A stretch of DNA of 64,000 nucleotides from assembly GCA_028671895.1 (NCBI GenBank), contig JAPMAC010000231.1, forward strand, positions 7,590,001 to 7,654,000. Reading direction: 5' to 3'. Below, in pieces: positions 11,780-21,849 of the stretch (its first letter is position 1; every line of letters starts with the position of its first letter). Source of the stretch: Oenanthe sinensis. Taxonomy: Eukaryota; Streptophyta; Magnoliopsida; Apiales; Apiaceae. The notes below the pieces were generated by a model. It was not told the origin of the DNA, ran no database searches, and was given only the letters and a program-made list of their open reading frames with translations. Made by a program: the position numbers and the translations under genes.

Positions 11780-13318
11780 TGAAGGGTTTCGAGGCACAAA
11801 CGCAGCGGAAAAACGCGAAAACTAAATACAAAATGTAATATAAATCGAAACCCTCTGCAAGATCCATACGAAAACAAAAGATTTAATTCAGAGATTAAGA
11901 ACAAATACCTTAAAAAGCTTTAACAGTTCATCAATGGAAGATTAATGGAGGTCCAAAGCTTGTTTAATCACCACGTATCCCGCTCACGCGATCTACGATC
12001 TACGGTATCCACACGAACACTTTTCATGAAGGATTGATGTGTACTAGCACCCGAAAACTGCTTCTCTCTCTCTATCTTCCTCATTTCTCAAAACGGCTAG
12101 GGTTTTAGAAAAATATGTGTCTTACTATTAAATCAGCCCATAAAGAGATTATATAGAGAGAGAAATAAATTTTTTAATTATAATCTAATTATAATTAATA
12201 CTAATCCAAAATTCCAAATTATTTAATTAAGTCTCACTTAATTAATTAATACCTAATTTTGGAATTAGTTTAAGTAATACATATATTCTATTTATATAAT
12301 TAATTAAGTCATACTTAATTAATATCATAAATAAAATAAATTACTTATATAATTTAAATTATTTCTCCTTCAAGCATTCTTTGTGTGTGACCCTGTAGTT
12401 TATTATTACGTTGACAACAATTTTAATATCTAATTAAAATTGTAAACAATGAGCGACATCTAGTAATACATCATTGCTACCCAAGTAATAATAATAAAAT
12501 CAGTGATTTGATTAAGTCTTTCGTGAATAATGTTCCATGTAATATAATCCATTTAACCTTATATGATAGATCAAACTCGAGGCATGTTTCGTGTCATCCT
12601 TTTCAACGTTTAATCCGAGTTTCCTTGATCAATGAGTAGACTATTAAACAAATCAACATTTGAGCCTGACCATGCATTTTATAGTAACACTCAATCAAGA
12701 GGCCAATAATATCACTCCTAAATATGAAGGTTAAATCATTTATCTATCATTCATATTTCTCATACGATTCATAGAATACCCAATGTCCACTTTTATCATC
12801 ACCCGGTTAAAGGTAACTTTTAGTGTAATCAAAGTATATTAATTCTCGTATAGAAATATAATGATTTCAAGTCAGATGATCATTACATCATTATTACAGT
12901 GAGAATTTCTTATGACACTTATTAAAATGTAGAATCTCACGGCGGGACATTCCAGTGCTATTCATTGAGACATGCACTTATGTTTTTGACTTTAGTATCA
13001 CTATAAATATGACCAATGAGATGTGGTCATCTGTCAATAAACATACTAGTCTTATTGCATTATTATTGTCCTTATATAATAATATTCGACTAGATAATTT
13101 TAGGAAGAAGATACTATTTGTATAATCTCATTTTAAGTCACATTCTTAAAGATATATAATACGTATCAAAATTCCAAGGACATTTATTATGCTTTCAATT
13201 TATTACGCAGTAAATAAAACATAATAAATAAATAATAATCAATAAAACATAATCCTTAGTAATAAATATTTTCCTTAAAATATGAAAGTAATTGTCTCTA
13301 GGGCACAAGTTCTCGTCA
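11780..13318 (-). repeat. Element E 3' LTR (1539 bp)
   Basis: On the plus strand it starts TGAAGGGTTTCGAGGCAC and ends GGGCACAAGTTCTCGTCA. The inner end has drifted from the TTACTAACA end of the partner LTR. It aligns along its whole length with 15155-16685. It contains AT-rich TTAATTAA blocks (12170-12360) and TATA-like TTATATAGAG near 12149. Confidence 0.9.
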
Positions 13319-15154
13319 ATTTGTCCTTCTCAAGAACTGATCGTATAGAGAATTTGTTTGTGTTTATCATTTGATATCTACAATATTAAAGTGTATAAAA
13401 TAAACTAGATTGCAGATTTAATATTAATTAAGTTTAAGTGATTATGGTATATCACCATATACCTCCCACTATTTTTACCAAACTAATAGCCCTAACTATT
13501 AATTCAGAAAGCATTTCTTTAAATCTTTCTAGTGAGCCAAGATCCATATTTCATCCATGTTTTAAGATAGCGTTAGCTAATACACTCAAAGCATGACTAT
13601 TTAGGTAGACAACATTTGTCGATTATATCAAATATAACTCTTGGAAAGTTTGGTGGAACAACTCTTTGTATACATTTATCCAATAAATCTCACCAAACTC
13701 TATGCCTCTAAACCCACAATCTCTATTGTGATGATTTAGTTAAGTTAGACCCAATATTTCAAGAAACTAAGTACACTTACTTATCACGTCTTCCCATGAT
13801 TGATAAGAGCACCTTGCTTTGGCAAACCCACTCCTTCTCAATCTAGATCTTGACGAATATTAAACACTGGAAGACATCCGATTAACTTAATATGTATTTA
13901 GGGATTTTAATTTTTATATGAACGATCATGATCCCATCATAAAGAGATTCTCAATTTTTTCCTTGATCAAATAATCCATTTTAATATTCGTCAATGGTTC
14001 GATTTCCAGATCATCAGAGAAGTCACAAGCGGTCTCACATAAAACCCAACTTTCTTACAAATAATAATTCAGTTTTGACAAAATTTCCCCATATCATAAA
14101 TAGAAAATTCATATTCAATACCGTGTTTCATAAACACAAGAATCTCATGATCTTTTGTTTAATTTTAAAATCTTGAATCATTACAGATTTTATCTTTCTT
14201 AAACAGGCATGGCATGTGTGTCGTATCTAATACATACATCATTCCAACACATACATATCTACACATTCATTCATATACATATATGTATTGTGCGTAAATT
14301 AAACGTGTTTGCTTATGGCCCCATCCTATGTGATATTTCCAAGCTAATGGAATTATCAAGGACAATCTATGGTGGTTTCAAATACTACACTATTACATGT
14401 CTTTATCTTCTTCATTGCTCCATCATCTGGATTGCCTCCTAGCTTTCTTGCTTCCAAGTCTCCATTGAACAATTACATTGGATAATAAATAAATCTATTC
14501 TAATGAAATCACAAGAAGAACTCGAGTTACATTCGAGATTAACAATTACAATGAATAAACGACATGCAAGTCGTATTTAGAAACCAAAACCATAAAATAG
14601 AACCACTATTCTATGGGTCTTTAGGCCATAACCATCCACCATGTTATCACATAACACATGTAATATATCTCAGATTATATAAATATACCATATAATCATA
14701 TATAATAAATTTTGAAATTTCAGAAAATCAATTAAATTTCAGTAAATAACAAATCGCCGTTTTGGGGCTTGTAACATCATCAAATGTCTTACAGATGCGA
14801 AGCTGACGTTGTCAGTATTGCTCAGTGACATTATTCCAGTCAGAAAACACATATCGTTTGCAAAAATTTATATCGAATACGATTTTCATAATAATAACAA
14901 ACATGTATCATATACATACAACAATACACACAATCATCACATGATTATACATTACATGAATATCATATATTTAAAATCATATAAAACATATATAATAAAT
15001 TTTAAAATTTCAGAAAATCAAATAAATTTCAGTAAATAATAAATCACATATTGTATCAATACAAAACCATGGTAGATCGCAGACATGCTTACATATCGAA
15101 AACTGTTAAGCATATAACCGAATTAAAACTTTTCGTAAGTAGCTCTGATGCCAT
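13319..15154 (-). other. Element E internal region, non-coding
   Basis: A 1.8-kb AT-rich stretch with no recognisable protein domain in any frame. The longest open pieces (13994-14176, 14209-14442, 14809-15039) have low-complexity, AT-driven compositions and no family resemblance. A short block (TATAATAAATTTTGAAATTTC and the following AGAAAATCAA) is repeated with small changes at about 14699-14750 and 14991-15040. This is the expected cargo of a large retrotransposon derivative whose internal domain is non-coding. Confidence 0.7.
15142..15153 (-). other. Element E primer-binding site
   Basis: Minus-strand TGGCATCAGAGC, one mismatch from the initiator Met tRNA complement TGGTATCAGAGC. It is one base from the LTR end at 15155. 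Confidence 0.8.
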
Positions 15155-16685
15155 TGAAGAGTTTCGAGGCACACACGCAGCGGAAAAACGCAAAAAATAA
15201 ATATAAAATGTAATATAAATCGAAACCCTCCGCAGGATCCATGCGAAAATAAAAGATTTAATTTGGAGATTAAGACAAATACCTTAAAGCTTTAACAGTT
15301 CATCAATGGAAGATTAATGGAGGTCCAAAGCTTGTTTAATCACCACGTATCCCGCTCACGCAATCTACGCTCTACGGTATCCACACGAACACTTTTCATG
15401 AAGGATTGATGTGTACTAGCACCCGAAAACTGCTTCTCTCTATCTATCTTCCTCTTTTCTCAAAATGGCTAGGGTTTTAGAAAAATATGTGTCTTACTAT
15501 TAAATCAGCCCATAAAGAGATTATATAGAGAGAGAGGAATAAGTTTTCTAATTATAATCTAATTATAATTAATATTAATCCAAAATTCCAAATTATTTAA
15601 TTAAGTCTCACTTAATTAATTAATTACTAATTTTGGAATTAGTTTAGGTAATACATATATTCTATTTATATAATTAATTAAGTCATACTTAATTAATATC
15701 ATAAATAAAATAAATTACTTATATAATTTAAATTATTTCTCCTTCAAGCAATCTTTGTGTGTGACCCTGTATGTTATTATTATGTTGGCAACAATTTTAA
15801 TATCTAATTAAAATTGTAAACAATAAGCGGAGTATATCATTGCTACCCAAGTAATAATAATAAAATCAATGATTTGATTAAGCCTTTCGTGAATAATGTT
15901 CCATGTAATATAATCCCTTTAACCTTATATTATAGATCAAACTCGAGGTATGTTTCGTGTCATCATCTTCAACGTTTAATCTGAGTTTCCTTGATCAATG
16001 AGTAGACTATTAAACAAATCAACATTTGAGCACGGCCATGCATTTTATAGTCTCACTTAATCAAGAGGCCAATAATATCACTCCTAAATATGAAGGTTAA
16101 ATCATTTATCTATCATTCATATTTCTCATACGATTCATAGTATACCTAATGTCCACTTTTATCATCACCCGGTTAAAGGTAACTTTTAGTGTAATCAAAG
16201 TATATTAATTCTCATATAGAAATATAATGATTTCAAGTCAGATGATCATTACATCATTATCACAGTGAGAATTTCTTATGACACTTATTAACATGTAGAA
16301 TCTCACAGCAGGTGATTCCAGTGCCATTCATTGAGACATGCACTTATTTTCTTGACTTTAGTATTACTATACATATGATCAATGAGATGTGGTTATCTGT
16401 CAATAAACATACTAGTCTTATTGCATTATTATTAACCTTATATAATAATACTCGACTAGGGAATTTTAGGAATAAGATACTATTTATATAATCTCATTTT
16501 TAAGTCACATACTTAAAGTTATATAATACGTATCAAAATTCCTAGGATATTTATTATGCTTTCAATTTATTACGCAGTAAATAAAACATAATAAATAAAT
16601 AATAATCAATAAAACATAATCCTTAATAATAAAATATTTTCCTTAAAATATAAAAGTAATTGTCTCTAGGGCACAATTACTAACA
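15155..16685 (-). repeat. Element E 5' LTR (1531 bp)
   Basis: On the plus strand it runs from TGAAGAGTTTCGAGGCAC to CACAATTACTAACA, followed by the target duplication ACAAT at 16686-16690. The minus-strand start TGTTAGTAATTGTGCCCTAG is nearly the same as the start of solo LTR S. Confidence 0.9.
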
Positions 16686-16690
16686 ACAAT

Positions 16691-17183
16691 TAGGTTACAT
16701 AGAGTGTTTATATAGAGAGCTGTCTATCAACTAATAACAGAAAATCAAATTATAATAGGAATATAATTCCTAATTATTAGTTGACAGTTTCCTTCTGTAA
16801 TTCTCCTTCCTTCCCATACCATATATGTAATTTATTTGGCTTTATCTTCGAAGACTTCCTTTTTCTGTGATCATCTACCAAATTCAGCTTTGACTCCATA
16901 GACTCTGAAATCTTCAGACTCTGCCAGACTATAGACTCTGATCAAGTGTAGACTTTGACAGATTGTAGTCTCCGATTGTCTATAGACTCTGATCACCTCC
17001 CAGACTCTGATCTTCATCTAGACTCTGGTTTCACTTTCTACAGAAAATCTTCTAAACACAAGAATGTTGATTAACTAGACTTTGATTATAAAATTTCAAA
17101 GACTAGAAAGACTTATTACAAATAAACTATGCTCAGTCTTGTTCTAGTATTTTGTACATCATCAAATGAATATATTCCTAACA
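16691..17183 (-). repeat. Element F 3' LTR, second part
   Basis: Continuation of the LTR interrupted by E. The inner end at 17183 reads TGTTAGGAATATATTCATTT on the minus strand, directly after a polypurine tract. The segment 16890-17040 holds a cluster of AGACTCTGATC and AGTCTATAG motifs, half-sites of the palindromic consensus TAGACTCTGATCAGAGTCTA. TATA-like CTATATAAACAC lies near 16705 on the minus strand. Confidence 0.75.
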
Positions 17184-17195
17184 ATCTCCCCATAT
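17184..17195 (-). other. Element F polypurine tract
   Basis: Minus-strand ATATGGGGAGAT immediately before the LTR start TGTTAGG, the usual position and composition of a plus-strand primer in copia elements. It fixes the orientation of F as minus. Confidence 0.75.
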
Positions 17196-17306
17196 TTATG
17201 CTTTATAAAATGTAAGCATAAATCAAGGTTTGATGATGTCAAAACTAAATAATGAAATAATTAATCTAGAACAGTATAAAAATGTATAAGGAAAAATAAT
17301 TACATA

Positions 17307-17876
17307 TCACTTAATCTTCTCAAAGGTTGAATTATTCTTCAAAAATGAATTCAGCATATTATCATCCACAACAGCAAGAGCTTCACCAATATATTTCTTT
17401 AATTTCTTCATTTCTTCATTGGAACATTTGACTTGACAATAAGTTGCTCTCAGAACATTTGCACTGCTTTCTTGTCCTTTTAAATCCTTCAACATTAGAA
17501 CACTAACTTTCCCACTCATAGGTTGAAATCCAAAGTAATGACCCACACCCTCTTGAAATTTGATTTTCTTTTCTTCTACTAGCATGTCTTGATCATTTCC
17601 TTTAGCATCAACATATTTTAAAGAAAATTTGTCCATTTGTCGATTTTCCTGTCTATGCAGAGTCAACTTCTTGTCAATCTCTTTGAACCATTTGTGAGTG
17701 ACAGCCTCTTTGCTTTTATTTACTTCATAAGATATTTGTAAGAGAAATCTAATATACTGCAATTCCACAGCATGTTTGAAAAAGATGAAGTTTGATTGAC
17801 TTATCCCTCTGACAGATCCTCCTTCCATAAAATACACAAACATCTCATTTTGTAATTTTTCTGTACCTTCTGGCAT
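17307..17876 (-). pseudogene. Element F ORF3 C-terminal fragment
   Basis: An open stretch of 189 codons ending about 110 bases before the polypurine tract of F, the position occupied by ORF3 in Sireviruses and in element B. It is hydrophilic, rich in K, E and Q, with heptad-like stretches (NKSKEAVTHKWFKEIDKK, and EEMKKLKKYIGEALAVVDD) that could form coiled coils. There is no zinc, catalytic or transmembrane motif, and I recognise no named domain. The frame is open further upstream only to the transposon border near 17905, so the true N-terminus is lost. The gene class is inferred from position. Confidence 0.5.
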
Positions 17877-18236
17877 CTTTCTTTCAAAAATATTATAAAT
17901 AAATTGGGTTAAATCTCAAAGTGCTCACTGAAGTGAGAGGCTGGTAGCAGATTAGTTACTCTAGTTATTGGCATCTCCTTTGTACCATTATAGTAAGGAG
18001 TGATGACATAGCCGTTAGTCAGGGCCTTTGACTTGACGGGAGAATCAACGTGGCATGGTTGACTAGAGCAGCGTGGAAGGTAACGACCCTTTAGTGATGT
18101 GGATAATTGTAATGGATATATCATTTATATCTTTTTTTGTGTATATATATATGAGTTAGGGTTCATATACAAAAATCGACTCAATCGTAAATCTAGTGAG
18201 TATTACTTCAATTCCTTTCACCCATTTCATGTTAAT

Positions 18237-18778
18237 ATGACAACATATCAAATCCCCTTATCTAAATCTAGTAGTAGCTCTTACGATTCTCAGTCGGTGA
18301 ATAAAGAAGAGCACAAAAAATGCTTATGTGGGAAAAGAGCTCGAGTTTACACTTCTTGGACTCTAAAAAATCCTGGAAGACGATTTTATATATGTGCTAC
18401 ACCAAAGGTATTTTTGTAAAAATATTTTGTTTGATTTTATGATATGTGTATAGGGTTGTAAAATAATTGTTTGAAAAATATAGGAAGTCCCTGGATGCAA
18501 TTACTTTGAGTGGTTTGAAGAAGAATTCTTCCCTAGAGCCTTGGAGGTAAATTACTCACTTGAATCATAGGAGAATTTATCTTGAGGAGAAGTTGAAACT
18601 TGTTGAGGAGAACCTTGCAGAAAAGACTGAAAAAAAGAAGGCTTTGAAAGAGAAAATGAAAATGTTGATCGAGGGAAATTTGAGGCTTGAAGCTGAGAAG
18701 AACAAGATGAAAAAGCAACAGAAGATGTGTGTGTTTGTAGCTGTGTTGCTGATGGCATTGATGTTAGCATTAAAGTAG
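18237..18778 (+). pseudogene. GRF-type zinc-finger protein with coiled coil and C-terminal membrane segment
   Basis: ATG at 18237. Exon 1 gives a serine-rich leader, then CLCGKRARVYTSW and NPGRRFYICATPK. A 76-bp intron follows (18408-18483, GT...AG). Exon 2 supplies GCNYFEWFEEEF. Together these form the complete GRF zinc-finger pattern (CxCG, GRRFxxC, GCxYFxW), a putative nucleic-acid-binding motif. After a one-base frame change near 18560 the open frame 18560-18778 encodes a lysine/glutamate coiled coil and a hydrophobic end (CVFVAVLLMALMLALK), likely a tail anchor. The combination of GRF finger, coiled coil and terminal hydrophobic helix is a common small plant protein type, often in many copies. 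The frame break argues for a pseudogene unless an unusual splice site restores it. Its 3' end faces the transposase gene. Confidence 0.75.
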
Positions 18779-19241
18779 TTGTAGTGATAGTAAATGTGGT
18801 TGTAGTGGGGTTAGATTTGTAGTGCATGTAATGAAATTAAGACAACACTATGTATGGAATATTTGCAATGAATGAAAACGTGTGAGGCCTGCATTTTGGT
18901 ACTGCATTTAAGTAATGGTTGCAGTTGGTATATAGATGCAGTGAATACTGCATTTTGGTATATGTTTCAGTTGATCTGACAAAAATTGCAGTAACATGTT
19001 GCATACATATAAAAGCTGAGAAGATTATGTGGAAATAAAAATTGAAGGAAGTCATAGATTAATAAAAAATTTGCATACATTGAGTCTTAAAGAAGCTTAA
19101 TAAAGTTAATACATCAAGTCTTAAACAAGCTTAAAAAAGAAGTCTTAAACAAGCTTAAAAAAATATAGTCTTAAACTTAAATTATTCAATCATCAATATC
19201 AACTGGATCATCACTAGTGTTCTTAAACTTGAATATGTTTT
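18779..19241. repeat. Non-coding spacer with short tandem repeats inside the MULE
   Basis: No gene seen. Between about 19083 and 19180 the word AGTCTTAAACAAGCTTAAAA recurs three to four times with spacing of roughly 26-32 bases. Between 18890 and 18990 CTGCATTTTGGTA and GCAGT words recur. The stretch separates the two convergent genes. Confidence 0.5.
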
Positions 19242-20765
19242 TCATTCTAAGCCGTGTTGCCCTCCTTGAAAGTCCAGTGCTAGTAGTTTGAGTAGAAGTT
19301 TTGGGTTTTTTTTTGGACTTTTTTTGCTTCCAGTTTCTTGGTTTGGTTTTGCAGTAGGTGCTTGAAGGGGTAGACTTGTTGCTGATGGTGTTCCTGTTGG
19401 ATGACCAATTTCTAATAGGCCTGGTGTGGGCATGAATAGAGCCTGACCTAGTGGACCTCTCAGCTTTTCTTCAAAAGATATTGGATCCTTCCTTGTCTCT
19501 TCTTCTGTTTCTTCTAGTAACACATGCCATCTTCTTCTTGGAACCCTTTGCATAAATGCTAAAGGGTCTGCCTATGGTACATTTTGTCTTTCTTCATTAT
19601 CTGCAACTTTCTCTCCTGAATGGGATTTCTCTCCTTCTGATTTCTCTGCTTTTGGATTGTGAATAGGTTTTTTTCCTTTGTCCTTTGGTAGTGAAGGACC
19701 TGTTTGTGAAGCTTGGGTAGGGGGCCTTTCACTTATGACTATGCCTTTCTGAGGCCTTGTTCTAACTGTTAGTTTTTGTCTCTTGATCTCCCTTGCACAC
19801 TTCTTCTGAGTCTCCTTAGAATTTTTTTGTTGAGGCACCTTAGATTGCTCAGCATGTGGTTGTTTCCCCTTGGATGATTGAGTGTTTTGAACAGGTCCTT
19901 CAGTGTCTTCTTTCTTATTGAGGCATTTTGAAACTCTATGTCCTGGTTGTCTGCAATTGCTGCAGTGCATTACTCTTTTATTGCTAAATCTTTCAAGAAG
20001 TATACCTTTAGTAGCCTGTGATTGACTCCTACAACCACCTTCCCATTCTTCTCTCTTTCTCAACTTTTTTGGTCTTCCCCTCAACTTTTTTGGAATATCA
20101 GGTGGAAGTAGTTCTTCTGTAGAGTGAAAGTCCCAATATTCTTCTCCCTTCGTCGCTTCTAGAGAATGGTTGTAAGTGGCTAGAAATTTTTCTCTCTTGT
20201 AAAAGTCTGAAACATAATCAGCTGGCTGATGCCTCCTTGAATGTATTGCAGCTATGGAATGATGGCATGGAATGCCTGTCAAGTCATACATTCTGCAAAC
20301 ACAAGTTCCCTTCTCTAGATCAACTGTGACTGATCTACTACCTTGTTTCACCTGAAATTTTCTACTGCCATCCCACGCTGCAGATCACTTTCTTGATTCA
20401 GTTACAAGGAAGTCCAGTCTCTTCTTGATTCTTGGGCATATCTGCAGACCACTTTCTAGCATCTCATCCCTTCTCTGCCTCATTCTAATCAGTAGCTTGA
20501 AATGAATTTCTTGGAGCATCCCTAAAATTGGCATAAACCTGGGAATACAACATTCATAATCTGTTAAATAATTGGACCAAAGTATTAAAATTGTATAATA
20601 ACTATGTCAAAGGTTTGTATATACCTTTCATAGATAATCCAGTTATTAAAACTTTCAGACATGTTATTGTCTGTGTTATCAGTCAATATATGTGTTGAGA
20701 AGTAAGCTTTACACCAAACCTTGGGGTCACTGCAAAGTGGGTGAAACATCTGGAAGGTGTAATAG
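19242..20765 (-). pseudogene. MULE transposase (mudrA-like), C-terminal part
   Basis: Two exons on the minus strand. Exon 20625-20765 encodes WCKAYFS...NNMSESFNNWI, the conserved end of the MULE catalytic region. An 86-bp intron (20539-20624, GT...AG) follows. Exon 19242-20538 encodes MRQRRDEM, then the SWIM zinc finger CVCRMYDLTGIPCHHSIAAI (C-x-C...C-x-H type) near 20230-20300, WDFHSTEELLPP, an AT-hook-like GRPKKLR, and a CCHC knuckle CSNCRQPGHRVSKC near 19935-19975. The DDE catalytic core that should lie upstream is absent. In-frame stops occur near 20385 and 19571. The protein could not catalyse transposition. The proline- and lysine-rich tail is of the kind seen in long plant MULE transposases. 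Confidence 0.85.
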
Positions 20766-21124
20766 TAGGGGCTAAGAAAAATGAAAAGCTGATGAAGTTA
20801 GACTCTGAAGAATACAGACCAAGGTATATGATGGAGGATGACACTGACAAGGAGATGAGCAAGAGAGATGCTAAGATAAAAATGGTGTTGGATACTTCAA
20901 TCTTGATGCTCAATCCTGATGAGCAAAGAATCTGTAGTATTCCTTTAAATGAAAGAATGCAGAGAACATCAATCTATAACTTGATAGCTGCAATTTTTCA
21001 AATTGATGATTCAAGTGATCAAATGAAGGAACTGAATGAGGAATTGATGGGATTATTGAAGACATTTGAAAAGAAACTACTTGATAATTTCCTGGCTGGA
21101 GATTTTTCCTACAAAAGAATGTAA
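20741..21124 (+). pseudogene. Unrecognised ORF fragment beside LTR fragment G
   Basis: An open plus-strand frame of 127 codons. The first dozen codons overlap, in antisense, the transposase exon, so the real start of this segment is near 20760. The rest is hydrophilic (DDTDKEMSKRDAKIKMVLD, LNPDEQRICSIPLNERMQ, KELNEELMGLLKTFEKKLL) with a coiled-coil tendency and no motif I can name. Because it lies directly 5' of an LTR-like sequence on the same strand, it may be the end of a Sirevirus internal region (gag or ORF3). This is inference from position only. Confidence 0.3.
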
Positions 21125-21144
21125 CATAAGGAAAAACAAACACT

Positions 21145-21677
21145 GGTGCATTTATCTATGAAGTTTCTGATCAGAGTCTATCCAACATAGTCTATCAATC
21201 AGAGTTTACAGAAGCTGATCAGAGTCTAGATGATGTCGCCAGAGTCTACTCAACCGACAGAGTCTAAGATGACCAGAGTCTGTTAGATGGTAATTCGACA
21301 AATCAGGACTTGATTGAAGACAGAAAATGAAGTGTTTGTATGAAAGACAATTACCTTCTTGAAGTTATCTATTCCGAAGATAATGATGGAAATTGTATTG
21401 CTGTAATCATTAATCATTATTCTTGCATTATTTAGACATGTAGCTGTGTACTATATAAACACAGTTTAGGTTTACATTGATGTAGTCATCAAATAATATA
21501 ATATTCTCATAACCTAGCAGCTCTTAAGAACATTGATTTTGTTGAGAGAGTTTTGTATTAGTTTTGTCAAAGTTAATACAAACAGTGTTTTTGTTTATAT
21601 ACTTGTATTCTAGTTTGGATTGTTTGATACTATTATATTCAACCCCTCTTCTATAATAGTCTAATTACTGGGTAACA
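21145..21677 (+). repeat. LTR fragment G (Sirevirus type, plus orientation)
   Basis: It contains five or more AGAGTCTA/GATCAGAGTCTA motifs (21160-21280), a CTATATAAACACAG TATA-like block near 21452, and an end TATTCAACCCCTCTTCTATAAT...GGGTAACA that is the plus-strand counterpart of the LTR ends of A, B and F. No primer site follows, so this would be a 3' LTR end. The 5' border of the LTR is unclear; no TGTTAGG start or polypurine tract is seen near 21130, suggesting a truncated copy. It is related in motif to F but not closely similar along its length. Confidence 0.55.
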
Positions 21678-21849
21678 AAAAAATCAAACCATTTTTTAGG
21701 ATTTAAATATTTTGCTTACCCGTGGATCAAATTCTTTATTTGGTTTAACTTTTAAGCATACAGACATGCCATCTTTATCTTTATATATATAATATCTGAA
21801 TAGCAGATTACTAATTCCAAACCTATAAAAATACAACTCCAAGCCTACA
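21678..21849 (-). other. Short unassigned flank of element D
   Basis: 172 bases between fragment G and element D. On the minus strand 21700-21849 is open and encodes about 45 residues (YRFGISNLLFRYYIYKDKDG and following), then a possible splice donor GTAAGC near 21718. It could be the 5' exon of the MULE transposase or other sequence. CTACA at 21845-21849 is the expected left target duplication of D. Confidence 0.3.

Larger units (their letters stand above)
11780..16685 (-). mobile_element. Element E: complete non-coding LTR retrotransposon (LARD-like)
   Basis: Full element of 4906 bp with 1.5-kb LTRs at 11780-13318 and 15155-16685 and an 1836-bp internal region. The target duplication ACAAT is perfect (11775-11779 and 16686-16690). 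The PBS at 15142-15153 places the 5' LTR on the right, so the element is on the minus strand. No gag, pol or ORF longer than about 75 codons is recognisable inside, so any movement must have used enzymes from another element. The LTRs differ by several percent by eye, clearly more than those of B, C or D, so E is older. Solo LTR S belongs to the same family. The start TGTTAGTAATTGTGCCCTAG resembles copia LTRs. Confidence 0.9.
17906..20765. mobile_element. Mutator-like transposon (MULE) remnant
   Basis: Contains a minus-strand transposase gene with a SWIM zinc finger and a plus-strand GRF zinc-finger gene facing it, a two-gene convergent layout reminiscent of maize MuDR. The left terminus is proposed at 17906, where GGGTTAAATCTCAAAGTGCT resembles terminal sequences I associate with plant MULEs. 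The preceding nine bases (AAATAAATT, 17897-17905) would be the target duplication. No matching right terminus is visible before 21849. The right side is either deleted, replaced by fragment G, or displaced beyond element D. It appears to have inserted into, or recombined with, ORF3 of F. Confidence 0.65.

Noticed and set aside
13994..15039. Small ORFs in the internal region of E as cargo genes
   Set aside because: AT-driven composition, no start context or domain, and no agreement between strands; treated as non-coding.
21678..21849. Host gene exon next to element D
   Set aside because: Only about 45 residues with a possible donor site; equally likely to be MULE or other repeat sequence, so left unassigned.
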